Shown here: positions 18,811-28,287 of the stretch, one piece after another | Layout of the letters: each line of letters begins with the position of its first letter | How positions within the stretch are numbered: the first letter of the stretch is position 1 | Assembly (NCBI GenBank): GCA_028767165.1 | Contig: JARACJ010000017.1 | Coordinates: 1 to 55,874, forward strand | From: Proteobacteria bacterium DTSAM18 | Lineage (GTDB): Bacteria > Myxococcota_A > UBA796 > GCA-2862545 | Reading direction: 5' to 3' | DNA length: 55,874 nt | Notes under the pieces: model-generated | Told to the model about the DNA's origin: nothing | What the model saw: the letters and a program-made list of their open reading frames with translations, nothing else | Databases searched by the model: none | Position numbers and translations under genes: made by a program

Positions 18811-18843
18811 AACGCCCCGGCAGCGAGTCGCTGCCGGGGCGTT
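18811..18843 (-). terminator. Very strong hairpin terminator after groEL
   Basis: Two 16-base arms (AACGCCCCGGCAGCGA and its exact reverse complement) are separated by a single base. It lies 24 bp beyond the groEL stop and faces the previous hairpin, so it probably stops transcription from both sides. Confidence 0.8.
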
Positions 18844-18867
18844 GGGGTCGTGCGAGGTGCGGTGGGC

Positions 18868-20592
<1,725 letters not shown>

Positions 20593-20629
20593 TCACGAGA
20601 GGACCCCGCCGGATGCGAAGAGCCTGGGA

Positions 20630-20920
20630 TCAGTCCTCGAGGATGCCGAAGATCTCGTCTTCGCGGAGCACGAGGCGCTCCTGGCCGTCGACCTTGATCT
20701 CGGTGCCGGCGTAGCGGCCGAAGATGACCTTGTCGCCTTCCTTGACTGCGAGGGGCTCGAGCTCGCCATCCTTGTTGAGACGGCCGTGGCCAGCAGCCAG
20801 GACCACACCGATGCTGGGCTTCTCCTGGGCGCTGTCGGGGAGGATGAGGCCTCCCTTGCTGCGGGACTCGGACTGGACACGCTCGACGAGGACGCGGTCG
20901 TACAGAGGACGGACCTGCAT
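20630..20920 (-). CDS. groS: Co-chaperonin GroES (10 kDa)
   Basis: This 96-aa lid of the GroEL chamber begins [16 protein letters not shown]. It has the mobile-loop region [15 protein letters not shown], then [18 protein letters not shown], and ends [14 protein letters not shown] 20920 has AAGGAG upstream. The frame runs further upstream to 21178, but that part is not family-like. It heads the groES-groEL operon and is divergent from rpoZ. Confidence 0.98.
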   Translation of the reverse strand: MQVRPLYDRVLVERVQSESRSKGGLILPDSAQEKPSIGVVLAAGHGRLNKDGELEPLAVKEGDKVIFGRYAGTEIKVDGQERLVLREDEIFGILED

Positions 20921-21238
20921 GGCAATCTCCTTGGTGACGGGACCCTCGTGGCCCCGCGCGGACATGGGGGATCGGTGGGCAGCGCGATGGCCCCACCGGA
21001 CGCTGGCTGGAGTAAGCACCCCCATGGTGGCGTCAACCGTTCCATGCAACTTGCCAAAAACAGGCTTGTCAGGCCCATCAACAGTCTCACGGGCATTCAG
21101 GCTGGATCCAGCCCTGCAGCATCGAGCCGGCCGGCAGAGGAAGGCGAACGCTGGTCCTTGACGAGTTGGGGGGTACAAGGCTATTGGCTCCGGGTTGTAC
21201 CACCCAGCTTGACCCGGTCACTGGCACGGAGGCCATTC
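20921..21238. other. Divergent control region between groES and rpoZ
   Basis: This 318-bp stretch holds no gene. On the + strand TTGACG at 21158-21163 and TATTGG at 21182-21187 form a candidate rpoZ promoter. On the - strand TTGACG (complement of 21031-21036), with TACTCC 16 bases further on, is a weak candidate for groES. I find no CIRCE element (the TTAGCACTC/GAGTGCTAA dyad) and no clear sigma-32 motif, so heat control, if present, uses something else. Confidence 0.5.
21158..21187 (+). promoter_or_regulatory. Putative sigma-70-type promoter for rpoZ
   Basis: TTGACG (5/6 match to the -35 consensus) is followed after 18 bp by TATTGG (3/6 match to the -10). This gives a leader of about 45 bases before the rpoZ start. 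Prediction only. Confidence 0.4.
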
Positions 21239-21523
21239 ATGGCGCGAATCACGGTCGAAGACTGCCTCGAACACCTGCCCAACCGTTTCTCCCTGGTGCT
21301 CGTCTCCGCAAAGCGCACCAAGCAGCTTCTGCGCGGCGCCGACCCCATGCTCGAGGACGACTCCGAGAACAAGGAAGTCGTCACCTCGCTTCGTGAGATC
21401 GCCGCAGGCAAGTTCTCCGTGGTCGCCTCCGACATCCAGCCCCGCGACGAGTGGCTGCCCTACAGCCGTCGCAGCACGCCGGCGCCTGTCGAGATGGAAG
21501 ACGAGCTGCCCCCCGAGGCCTGA
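21239..21523 (+). CDS. rpoZ: DNA-directed RNA polymerase omega subunit
   Basis: This 94-aa protein begins [20 protein letters not shown] and contains [11 protein letters not shown] and [15 protein letters not shown], the typical omega pattern. Omega stabilises the beta' subunit and can take part in ppGpp binding. ATG 21239 has GGAGG at 21228-21232, six bases upstream, so the much longer open frame starting at 20210 is not the gene. Its acidic Pro/Glu tail ([14 protein letters not shown]) is an extension seen variably in this family. A small gene follows after 39 bp. Confidence 0.93.
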   Translation: MARITVEDCLEHLPNRFSLVLVSAKRTKQLLRGADPMLEDDSENKEVVTSLREIAAGKFSVVASDIQPRDEWLPYSRRSTPAPVEMEDELPPEA

Positions 21524-21562
21524 TCCCTCCCCTGACCCCCTTTCCAGTTCGTGGAGCACGCA

Positions 21563-21760
21563 ATGGCCAACCCCATCAAGAACGACGACGCGAAGTTCGA
21601 CGTCCGGATCATCGAGCACTCCATCCGTCGCGGTCAGATGACCTTCAAGGACTTCGACGACCACCTGGCAGATCTCCCCGACGAGGCCGAGGAGGCCACC
21701 GAGATGGAGACCACCTTCCAGGCCACGTTCGCCAAGCGTCGGAAGTCCGAGTCCAGGTGA
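21563..21760 (+). CDS. Small acidic hypothetical protein downstream of rpoZ
   Basis: This 65-aa protein is rich in Asp, Glu and Lys/Arg and has no membrane segment (KFDVRIIEHSIRRGQMTFKD, then HLADLPDEAEEATEMETT). ATG 21563 has GGAG at 21553-21556. Coding is supported by the Shine-Dalgarno site, operon position and composition. I do not recognise a named family. It is probably cotranscribed with rpoZ and ends before hairpins. Confidence 0.7.
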   Translation: MANPIKNDDAKFDVRIIEHSIRRGQMTFKDFDDHLADLPDEAEEATEMETTFQATFAKRRKSESR

Positions 21761-21834
21761 GACCAGCCCCTCCTTCCGGGAGCCCGCCGACGCGGTCCCG
21801 AAGGAGCCATCATCGGACCTCAGGGTCCGAGCCG

Positions 21835-21862
21835 AGCCCCTTCACCATCCGGTGAGGGGGCT
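21835..21862 (+). terminator. Terminator after rpoZ and the small gene
   Basis: A 12-bp stem (AGCCCCTTCACC / GGTGAGGGGGCT, one G-T pair) with loop ATCC is followed by TCGTCGTG. A second, bulged hairpin (CTCCTTCCGGGA ... TCCCGAAGGAG) lies just before it at about 21770-21807. Confidence 0.7.
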
Positions 21863-22001
21863 TCGTCGTGTCGCCCCCCCTGTCACCGCATGCCACCGCA
21901 CGTCAGTGAATGTAAGCGTTGGGAACGGATGTGAAGGGTCGAGAATCGATGGCGTCAGTCGTGCGTATCCAATGGGTACCCCCGTACCGGATGGAGGGCA
22001 G

Positions 22002-22559
22002 ATGACGCGCGCAGCAATGACCACCGAAGAGATCAAGGCCATCGCCCGGAAGGACCCACGACTCGCCATGGACTTCGTCGTCCGGGCCCACCGCGACCGG
22101 CTGATCCGCCACGCCACCTCGATCCTCAAGGATCCGGAGCGTGCCGCGGACCTCGTCCACGAAGTGTTCCTCAAGGCGATGCGGGAACCCCGCTTCTTCG
22201 AGCCGGAGTTCCGCATGGGTGCCTGGTTGTACAGGGTCACCCACAACCTCTCCCTGAACCGCCTTCGTGACAGCCGGCGCCGCCAGGAAATCCTGGCATC
22301 CCAGCGCTTGCGCCCCGTCCAGCGGGCGCGACAGCTCGACGACCTCACCGATGCACAGCAGGGAGCGCGGCTTCGCGCCCTCATGGATCAGCTGTCGGTG
22401 TCCCACCGACAGGTGTTGCAGGCCAGGTACTTCGACGACCTGTCCTACCTGGAGATCGCCGACCGCCTCGGCATCAAGCTGGGTACCGTGATGTCCCGTC
22501 TGTCACGGGCAAAGTCCCGATTGGGCGAACTCGTTCCCGAGGAATGGCTTGCCGCCTGA
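22002..22559 (+). CDS. ECF-type RNA polymerase sigma factor
   Basis: This 185-aa sigma-70-family regulator has region 2 (DPERAADLVHEVFLKAMREP, then GAWLYRVTHNLSLNRLRDSR) and region 4 (VSHRQVLQARYFDDLSYLEI, LGIKLGTVMSRLSRAKSRL), with no region 3. ATG 22002 has GGAGG at 21993-21997. GGAAC at 21922-21926 resembles the -35 core of ECF promoters, so self-activation is possible but unproven. No anti-sigma factor with a membrane segment lies next door; the following gene, 31 bp downstream, is a candidate partner only by position. Confidence 0.92.
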   Translation: MTRAAMTTEEIKAIARKDPRLAMDFVVRAHRDRLIRHATSILKDPERAADLVHEVFLKAMREPRFFEPEFRMGAWLYRVTHNLSLNRLRDSRRRQEILASQRLRPVQRARQLDDLTDAQQGARLRALMDQLSVSHRQVLQARYFDDLSYLEIADRLGIKLGTVMSRLSRAKSRLGELVPEEWLAA

Positions 22560-22590
22560 CCGTGCTAGAGTGCCGGTGACCGAAGGCCGG

Positions 22591-23670
22591 ATGCCCATGA
22601 GACCCGACACGCCTGCTGCAGACCACCTGTGGCACCACCTCAAGGAACAGTCCACCTGCCAGCTCCTCACCCGGGGCGAGCCCGACATCCGGCTCGTCCT
22701 GGTGAGGGGTCGGCTGCTCACGGCGATGGGCAGCGACGACCAGGAACGGCTGGAGGCCTTCACACGAGCCAGGACGCGCCTCGGCCTCGGTCGCGTGTCC
22801 CGCACGGCCCTCGAGGACGCGCTCGTCCTCGACAACCTCGTGCGCTTCCTCGCCAGCGACGAGATCCCGGTGCTGCTCAGCCCTGGAGAGCGGATCACGC
22901 TCGTCTTCCATCCCGGACAGACCACCCGGCAGCTCGTCCAGGCCGCGATCGGTGCGCTCCAGCTCATGCGCGAGCTGCCACTGCACAGCCGCCTGGCACC
23001 CGGCGGGTCGACCGCCGACAACACCCTCGAGGAGCACATGCACGGTCAGGTCCTCGCTTCCGCTGGCGTGACCGTGGCCGAGCTGCTCGAGCAGCCCACC
23101 ATGACCCCCACCATGGCCCACGCCACCCTGGGCCACATGGTCCGGCGTGGCGTCCTCACGGTGCAGGCAGAACCCGGCCACCACGTCTCCGAGCTCGACG
23201 AGCCGGAGGTCCACGGCGGCCCCGTCGTGCTGCAGGCCAGGCACCACCAGCTACGCACCGGTGGCCACGCGCCGATGGGCATGTCCTACGGCGCACCGAA
23301 GCTGCAGGATCAGGAGATCCGGCGCAAGCTCGCCGTCGTCAACGACTACCTGCGCACCGTCGCCTACGGAGACCGGCCCCCCTCCGAGGAGGCGAGGCAG
23401 GTGGTCGCGGAGGCGCTCACCTCCCTGGGCCAGCAACACCCTCGCATGACACGCGAGCTGCGGCTGTCGTCAGACGGCACGCTGTCGGAGGAGCGCATGC
23501 TGCGGAACCTGCAGGGCATGCCCCCTGGGGAACAACGCACCAAACTGAACCGCTGGGCGACCGATCTGATGGATGAGATCCTCGAGGTGCTCTCGGAGCA
23601 CCTGCCGGCCGACGACCTCAACGAGCGCCTCAAACAGGCGTCCGGTCATCGGCGTACCTTCCAGATGTGA
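22591..23670 (+). CDS. Hypothetical soluble protein after the ECF sigma factor
   Basis: This is a 360-aa protein without signal peptide or membrane segments. The first 90 residues (HLWHHLKEQSTCQLLTRGEP, LVLVRGRLLTAMG) resemble the DUF4388/PATAN-type domain found in delta-proteobacterial regulators: short beta strands carrying a small ligand-like pocket. This is a tentative reading. The middle (TVAELLEQPTMTPTMAHATL, GHMVRRGVLTVQ) looks like a winged-helix-type segment. The C terminus is helical and charged. It may start at 22591 or 22597. It follows the sigma gene closely and could be coregulated. Confidence 0.7.
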   Translation: MPMRPDTPAADHLWHHLKEQSTCQLLTRGEPDIRLVLVRGRLLTAMGSDDQERLEAFTRARTRLGLGRVSRTALEDALVLDNLVRFLASDEIPVLLSPGERITLVFHPGQTTRQLVQAAIGALQLMRELPLHSRLAPGGSTADNTLEEHMHGQVLASAGVTVAELLEQPTMTPTMAHATLGHMVRRGVLTVQAEPGHHVSELDEPEVHGGPVVLQARHHQLRTGGHAPMGMSYGAPKLQDQEIRRKLAVVNDYLRTVAYGDRPPSEEARQVVAEALTSLGQQHPRMTRELRLSSDGTLSEERMLRNLQGMPPGEQRTKLNRWATDLMDEILEVLSEHLPADDLNERLKQASGHRRTFQM

Positions 23671-23676
23671 GTCCCC

Positions 23677-24501
23677 GTGTTCCTGTTGTTCCTCGTCGCC
23701 GCGCTGGCCGAGCCACCGAGCTCCGGCCTCCACCAGCCTCCACCCGAGGCCGTCCAGGAAGCATTGGAGGCCTCGGCGTCGGCGTCGATGGCCGAGCGGA
23801 TCAGGGCCCTCACCGAACCTCTCCTCGGAACGGTCTACATCGACGATCCCCTCGGTGAGCAGCAGGCCCCCGACGACGACCCCCTCGTCCGCTACGACGC
23901 GTTCGACTGCCTGACCTTCGTCGAGGAGGTGGTGGCCCTGAGCCTCGCACACGACGTGGACGAGCTCGGCGGACTGCGGCAGACCCTTCGCTACGGGGAT
24001 GCACCTGCCTCCTACGCCGACCGCCACCACTTCATGGAGCTGCAGTGGATTCCCAACGCGGTCGATCACGGGCTCCTGGTGGACACCACGTCCGAGTATG
24101 GCGAGACCGTGCACCTGGAGAAGACCGTCGACGCCGCCCTGTGGCACGCCTGGTCCGGCCGTGAGCGCTTCGCGATGACCGACGCCGAGCTCCCCACCGG
24201 CACCATGTCCCTCGACGTGCTTCCCCTCGACCAGGCCATCGCCAACCATCGCAGCTTCCGGCCCGGCAGCATCATGATGATCGTGCGCAAGGACAAGCCC
24301 GGCGTGCCCATCTGGATCACCCACCTCGGGTTCGTGCTCGAAGGCGGCGTGTTCCGGCACGCCAGCCGTATGGCGTCCTCGATGCGGGTGCGCGACCACA
24401 ACCTGGGCTGGTACCTTGGCTACCTGGCCACATGGGAGTCCTGGCCGGTCATGGGCGTCGTCCTCTACGAAATGCCCGGGGGCACCAGCCCAACCCGCTG
24501 A
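23677..24501 (+). CDS. DUF1460-type (NlpC/P60-like) secreted protein
   Basis: This 274-aa protein begins with a short hydrophobic signal-like segment (MFLLFLVAALAEP). The family features of DUF1460, a papain-like cell-wall amidase fold, are visible: FDCLTFVEEVVAL with the likely nucleophile Cys, ITHLGFVLEGGVFRHAS with the likely His, and a middle FMELQWIPNAVDHG segment. Related proteins act as N-acetylmuramoyl-alanine amidases or other peptidoglycan hydrolases. The GTG start at 23677 is 6 bp after the previous stop, with no strong Shine-Dalgarno sequence. Activity is inferred. Confidence 0.78.
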   Translation: MFLLFLVAALAEPPSSGLHQPPPEAVQEALEASASASMAERIRALTEPLLGTVYIDDPLGEQQAPDDDPLVRYDAFDCLTFVEEVVALSLAHDVDELGGLRQTLRYGDAPASYADRHHFMELQWIPNAVDHGLLVDTTSEYGETVHLEKTVDAALWHAWSGRERFAMTDAELPTGTMSLDVLPLDQAIANHRSFRPGSIMMIVRKDKPGVPIWITHLGFVLEGGVFRHASRMASSMRVRDHNLGWYLGYLATWESWPVMGVVLYEMPGGTSPTR

Positions 24502-24504
24502 CTG

Positions 24505-24513
24505 TGGTATGTT
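24505..24513 (+). promoter_or_regulatory. Possible extended -10 element before the PKD-like lipoprotein
   Basis: TGG-TATGTT has the TGn-TAnnnT form of an extended -10 box. It lies 27 bp before the GTG start at 24541, and no clear -35 is visible. Weak evidence. Confidence 0.25.
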
Positions 24514-24540
24514 CGGTACGCCCGTTCATCCGGAGCGACC

Positions 24541-25512
24541 GTGCGCAACCTCACCCGTCTCAGCAGTGTGGCCCTCGTGCTGGCAACCCTGTGGGCCTGC
24601 GACAACCTCAAGCCGATCGATCACGAGCAGGAGGATCCCCTCTGGGATCCGGTGATCGACGACGGCGAGACCTGGGAGCCCACCGGAGACTCCTCCGACG
24701 CTCCTGGGGCTGTCGACAACACGCCTCCCCGCGCCAGTGCCGACTACTCCTACCCGGACGACGACGACGTCGATCTCGTGCCGGGCACCATGGTCACCCT
24801 CGACGGCATCCTCTCCGCCGACCTCGACGGCGACCGGCTGTCCTACCGCTGGTACCTGGGCCACGTGCCCGCCGACAGCACCAGTGCCATCGTCAACAGC
24901 AGCTTTCCCCAGGCGCAGCTGTACGTCGATCGCTCGGGCACGTTCGAGGTCTTCCTCGAGGTCTCCGACGGCTACGCCGCCGACACCGATCGCGTCGACA
25001 TCGAGGTCGAGAACGCCAACCTGCCGCCCACGGCCCACGCAGGACCCGACCAGACCGTCACCGTGGGCTCCGTGGCGGAGCTCGACGGCACCGAGTCGGT
25101 CGACCCCGACGGCGATCGCATCGAGGAGATGCACTGGACCTTCATCACCCGCCCGAGCGGAAGCGCCGCCGTGCTGCAGGGTGTGAGCATCCAGCCTGCG
25201 TTCAGTCCCCGCTTCAGTGTCGACAAGCCCGGCAACTACATCATCGAGCTCGTCGCGGTCGACCAGCACGGCCTCGAGGGAGCACCCGACCGCGTGAACA
25301 TCCTCGCCTCGGAGCCCGACGCCCCCGATGGCTCCGACTCCTGCCTCGGCTGCGCCGAGATGGCCGAGCAGCAGATCCGCACCCGCTGGACCTTCCACGA
25401 CGCCACCCAGGTCTCCGTGGCGATGCTCCCCTTCTTCACCCTGTGGTGGCAGCGCCGTCGCGACGAGGATCCCGACGACGAACGAGACCCTCGCCTTCCG
25501 CCCAGGTCGTGA
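24541..25512 (+). CDS. Lipoprotein with two PKD-like domains
   Basis: This 323-aa exported protein has a lipobox at the end of its signal peptide (ALVLATLWAC-D). Two beta-sandwich repeats resembling PKD/K319L domains follow: one around PGTMVTLDGILSADLDGDRL, the second around PPTAHAGPDQTVTVGSVAEL with the classic VDPDGDRI. A cluster of acidic residues sits between the lipidated Cys and the first domain. GTG 24541 has CGGAG upstream. The last 77 bp overlap the convergent phosphohexomutase gene. It is probably a surface or outer-membrane lipoprotein; ligand unknown. Confidence 0.82.
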   Translation: MRNLTRLSSVALVLATLWACDNLKPIDHEQEDPLWDPVIDDGETWEPTGDSSDAPGAVDNTPPRASADYSYPDDDDVDLVPGTMVTLDGILSADLDGDRLSYRWYLGHVPADSTSAIVNSSFPQAQLYVDRSGTFEVFLEVSDGYAADTDRVDIEVENANLPPTAHAGPDQTVTVGSVAELDGTESVDPDGDRIEEMHWTFITRPSGSAAVLQGVSIQPAFSPRFSVDKPGNYIIELVAVDQHGLEGAPDRVNILASEPDAPDGSDSCLGCAEMAEQQIRTRWTFHDATQVSVAMLPFFTLWWQRRRDEDPDDERDPRLPPRS

Positions 25513-27139
25513 GCGCCTCACACAGGGCGTCGGCGCGTGCATCCGCAGCTTCGCCCCAGGCCTCCACGTAGGCCTTGAGCTTGGGCTCGGTGCCGGAGGG
25601 TCTCAGGACCAACTGCGCGCCATCCAGGTGCACGGTCCAGGCCGTGCGGGCCCTTCGCTGGGCGTCGTGGACGATGCCCTCCCGGCCGTCGACCCACTGT
25701 GCGGTCTGGCCGAGGAGGGACGACGGCAGCGGTGCTCCCCTGCCCTCCCAGCTTGCCTGGACGTGGTCATCGAGCAGGCGCCAGGTGGGCTTGCGGAACA
25801 CCGGGTCGCCCGCCTGGTGCTTGAGCTCCGCGAGCCGGGCCGACAGGTCGATGCCACGCTCCCCCATCCGAGCTCGCCACCACACCAGCAGCGCGGCCCC
25901 GGCGCTGGCGTCCTTGTCGCCCAGGTTGGGGCCCCACAGGATCCCGTGGGACTCCTCGAGACCGAGCAGGAAGGCCGCCGGGTGGTCGTCCAGGGCCCGC
26001 GCGATGAACTTGAAGCCCACGGGCAGGTCGTCCACGAGCTGCACGCCGGCGTGGCCCTGCACCATGGCCTGCAGTGCACGGGTGGTGACCGCCGTGGCCG
26101 CGACCCTCAGGGGCCTCCCGGCCGCCAACCCCATGGCGGCATCGAGGCACAGCATGGCGAGCTCGTGTCCGTCGAAGACGCGCCAGCCACGGGCGGAACG
26201 CTCCGCGAGTCCGATGCGGTCGGCGTCCGGATCCGCCAGCAGGACCACGTCGCAGCCATCCGCTCGGCCACAGATCGGGCCGTACAGCGCCGGGTCTTCC
26301 GGGTTCGCGGTGCGTCCGTGCAGCCCGGCGCCGTCGCCACGGATGCCAGCGGTCACGGGGTCGAGCACGACATCCGCCCCGAGCGTCTCCAGCACACCCG
26401 CCACCGACAGGACGGCACAGCCATGCAGCGGCGCCAGGAAGACCCGCGCACCGGACAGTGACGGCACCTCCGGCACCGCCTGCCGCCGGTAGGCGGACCA
26501 CCAGGCGGAGGGCACCGTGCGACGTTCGCCGGCAGTGGCGGTCGGCTCCGGCGCGCAGGCCAGGACCTCCTCGACCTGCAGCGGCAGCAGCTGCCGCCCC
26601 CCTTCGTCGTACAGCTTCATGCCGTTGTCGTCGGGGGGGTTGTGGCTCGCGGAGATCACGCACGCGCCGTGGGCCCCGCAGCGCCTGGCGAAGAAGGACG
26701 CCTGGGGAGTCGCGACGCCCTGCATGCCGTCCGGCCACCACACGTGGACACCGTGGACCCGGTACACCTCCCCGCACGCACGGGCCAGATCGACGGAGCG
26801 GAGTCCGCGTACGCTGGCCGGAGGCCCCTGCGGACCCCACCGGCCCTCCTGATCATCGAAGCAACGACCGTCGAAGGCCATCACGACGCTGGCCTCCTCC
26901 CCGAACCGGCGCCGCAACCAGGCGGCGTGGGCGCGGCAGGCGACGGCCAGCGTGCTGGCGTTGATGCGGCCCGGTCCGATGCCGACCCGCCCGCGCATGC
27001 CGCCGGTGCCGAAGCCACTGCTGCCCAGGAGGCCTTGCGTGGCCTCGGTGGGCAGCGGCCGATCCCGCAGGGGCCCGTCTTCGGGGTGGTCGTGCAACCA
27101 GGACGACAGGGCGGCGGCGAGATCGGCGTCTTCAGTCAA
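25436..27139 (-). CDS. Phosphoglucomutase / phosphomannomutase family protein
   Basis: This 567-aa alpha-D-phosphohexomutase moves phosphate between C1 and C6 of hexose phosphates. The phospho-Ser loop is ISASHNPPDDNGMKLYD, the metal loop DPDADRIG, the sugar loop GLEESHG and the phosphate-binding loop RPSGTEPKLKAY. N-terminal SSGFGTGGMRGRVG is typical of the PgcA-like (PGM2) branch. I start at TTG 27139, whose bases overlap the stop of the upstream gene (TTGA), because the family-like region begins there; the frame runs to 27286 inside that gene. Glucose or ribose phosphate specificity cannot be decided. Confidence 0.88.
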   Translation of the reverse strand: MTEDADLAAALSSWLHDHPEDGPLRDRPLPTEATQGLLGSSGFGTGGMRGRVGIGPGRINASTLAVACRAHAAWLRRRFGEEASVVMAFDGRCFDDQEGRWGPQGPPASVRGLRSVDLARACGEVYRVHGVHVWWPDGMQGVATPQASFFARRCGAHGACVISASHNPPDDNGMKLYDEGGRQLLPLQVEEVLACAPEPTATAGERRTVPSAWWSAYRRQAVPEVPSLSGARVFLAPLHGCAVLSVAGVLETLGADVVLDPVTAGIRGDGAGLHGRTANPEDPALYGPICGRADGCDVVLLADPDADRIGLAERSARGWRVFDGHELAMLCLDAAMGLAAGRPLRVAATAVTTRALQAMVQGHAGVQLVDDLPVGFKFIARALDDHPAAFLLGLEESHGILWGPNLGDKDASAGAALLVWWRARMGERGIDLSARLAELKHQAGDPVFRKPTWRLLDDHVQASWEGRGAPLPSSLLGQTAQWVDGREGIVHDAQRRARTAWTVHLDGAQLVLRPSGTEPKLKAYVEAWGEAADARADALCEALTTWAEGEGLVRRRDPRRDGAATTG

Positions 27140-28197
27140 CGAAGGGGCTCCCGGTGGACGGGCTCCATCTGCGCATCGACGGCACTGACCTGCTGGATAC
27201 GCCAGTCGAGCTCGGAGACCCGGTTGCGGTGGATGGGTCGGGGGTCGATGCTGTAGGCCTCGAGCACGAGCTCGCGAGCGGCCCACGGATCCCCCATGAC
27301 CTCCTCATACAGGGCCAGGTTGTACAGTGCACGGGCGCGGATCTTCGGCTCGAGGGCAGTCTGCTCCACATCCGACCAGATGCCCGCGGCGCGGTCCCAG
27401 GCCTGCATCTGCACGTAGCCCTTGGCGGCCTTCAAGCGGTCGTCGCCGGCGGTGAAGTAGTTGCGGGTGATGATCTGGTAGTGGGGCGCGATCCGCTGAC
27501 CGTAGAGCACGCCGGCCTGCCGGCCCACATCCACCGCCGCCATGCGCACGCTGTGAAGACCGGCGAGGGCCTCCTTCTTGCTGCGTCCCTCGGCGGTCCA
27601 GCTCTGGGTGACGCCGTGGTCGCGCAGGTCGTCGAGGACGACGTTGTCGGCCGGGTAGTACAGCCGCCACGCGGTGAGCAGATCGGTGGTGCGGGATGCC
27701 TCCCACACGGTGACGACCCGCTCGCGGCCCTCGTCGTCTTCCTCCGTGCGGCGCTCGGCGGCCACGTCGGTGGAGGTGTCGGAGTCGACCGCCTCGAGGG
27801 AGACGATGGCCTGGGTCTGGGTGTCGCGGCAGATCCGCGCGGCCCGCTCGGCGTCGAGGGGCCCGTCGAAGATGCCGGACTGGGCGTACTTGGAGGTGAC
27901 CACCGGCACCACGACATCGAACCGGGGCGACTCGGCCAGCACCTGGGTGACGCCATCCACCGCGGAGGCCGCCGCATCGCGATCCACCTGGATGCCCTCG
28001 CCGGTGAACAGCCCCTCGACCACGCCGAGGACCACCTGACCGGCATCCGCAGGCGCCGAGCGATCGAGCACCGCGACCCGCCGGACGTCTTCGGGGAGGG
28101 TGACGGCAGCGGGCTGCAGGACCTCCATCGACACCACCGGCATGCAACCCACGAGTCCGAGCGCCAGCGCGCTCCCTGCTACGAACCTCATCATCAT
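27136..28197 (-). CDS. Lipoprotein of unknown function (DUF6340-like)
   Basis: This 353-aa lipoprotein has three Met codons at its start and a lipobox ALGLVGC-M. The opening of the mature protein (VSMEVLQPAAVTLPEDVRRV, AVLDRS) resembles DUF6340, a family of exported proteins best known in Bacteroidetes; this is my reading, not a search result. The C-terminal third is TPR-like (RALYNLALYEEVMGDPWAAR). ATG 28197 has GGAGG five bases upstream. Its stop is shared with the TTG start of the phosphohexomutase, suggesting translational coupling of two unrelated-looking genes. Confidence 0.8.
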   Translation of the reverse strand: MMMRFVAGSALALGLVGCMPVVSMEVLQPAAVTLPEDVRRVAVLDRSAPADAGQVVLGVVEGLFTGEGIQVDRDAAASAVDGVTQVLAESPRFDVVVPVVTSKYAQSGIFDGPLDAERAARICRDTQTQAIVSLEAVDSDTSTDVAAERRTEEDDEGRERVVTVWEASRTTDLLTAWRLYYPADNVVLDDLRDHGVTQSWTAEGRSKKEALAGLHSVRMAAVDVGRQAGVLYGQRIAPHYQIITRNYFTAGDDRLKAAKGYVQMQAWDRAAGIWSDVEQTALEPKIRARALYNLALYEEVMGDPWAARELVLEAYSIDPRPIHRNRVSELDWRIQQVSAVDAQMEPVHREPLR

Positions 28198-28221
28198 CTC
28201 GCCCTCCACGGCGCATCCTAC

Positions 28222-28256
28222 CAAAGAAAAGACCCCGCGACGGACGTCGCAGGGTC
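28222..28256 (-). terminator. Intrinsic terminator with U-tract
   Basis: On the - strand the stem GACCC-TGCGAC / GTCGC-GGGGTC (one mismatch) has loop GTCC and is followed by TTTTCTTT. It lies 31 bp after the stop of the 28288-28941 gene and is the most classical terminator in the window. Confidence 0.85.
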
Positions 28257-28287
28257 TGTTCGATTCAACGCAGGGAAGAAAAGCGTT

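Noticed and set aside
20921-21238. CIRCE/HrcA operator upstream of groES
   Set aside because: No TTAGCACTC ... GAGTGCTAA dyad is present on either strand.
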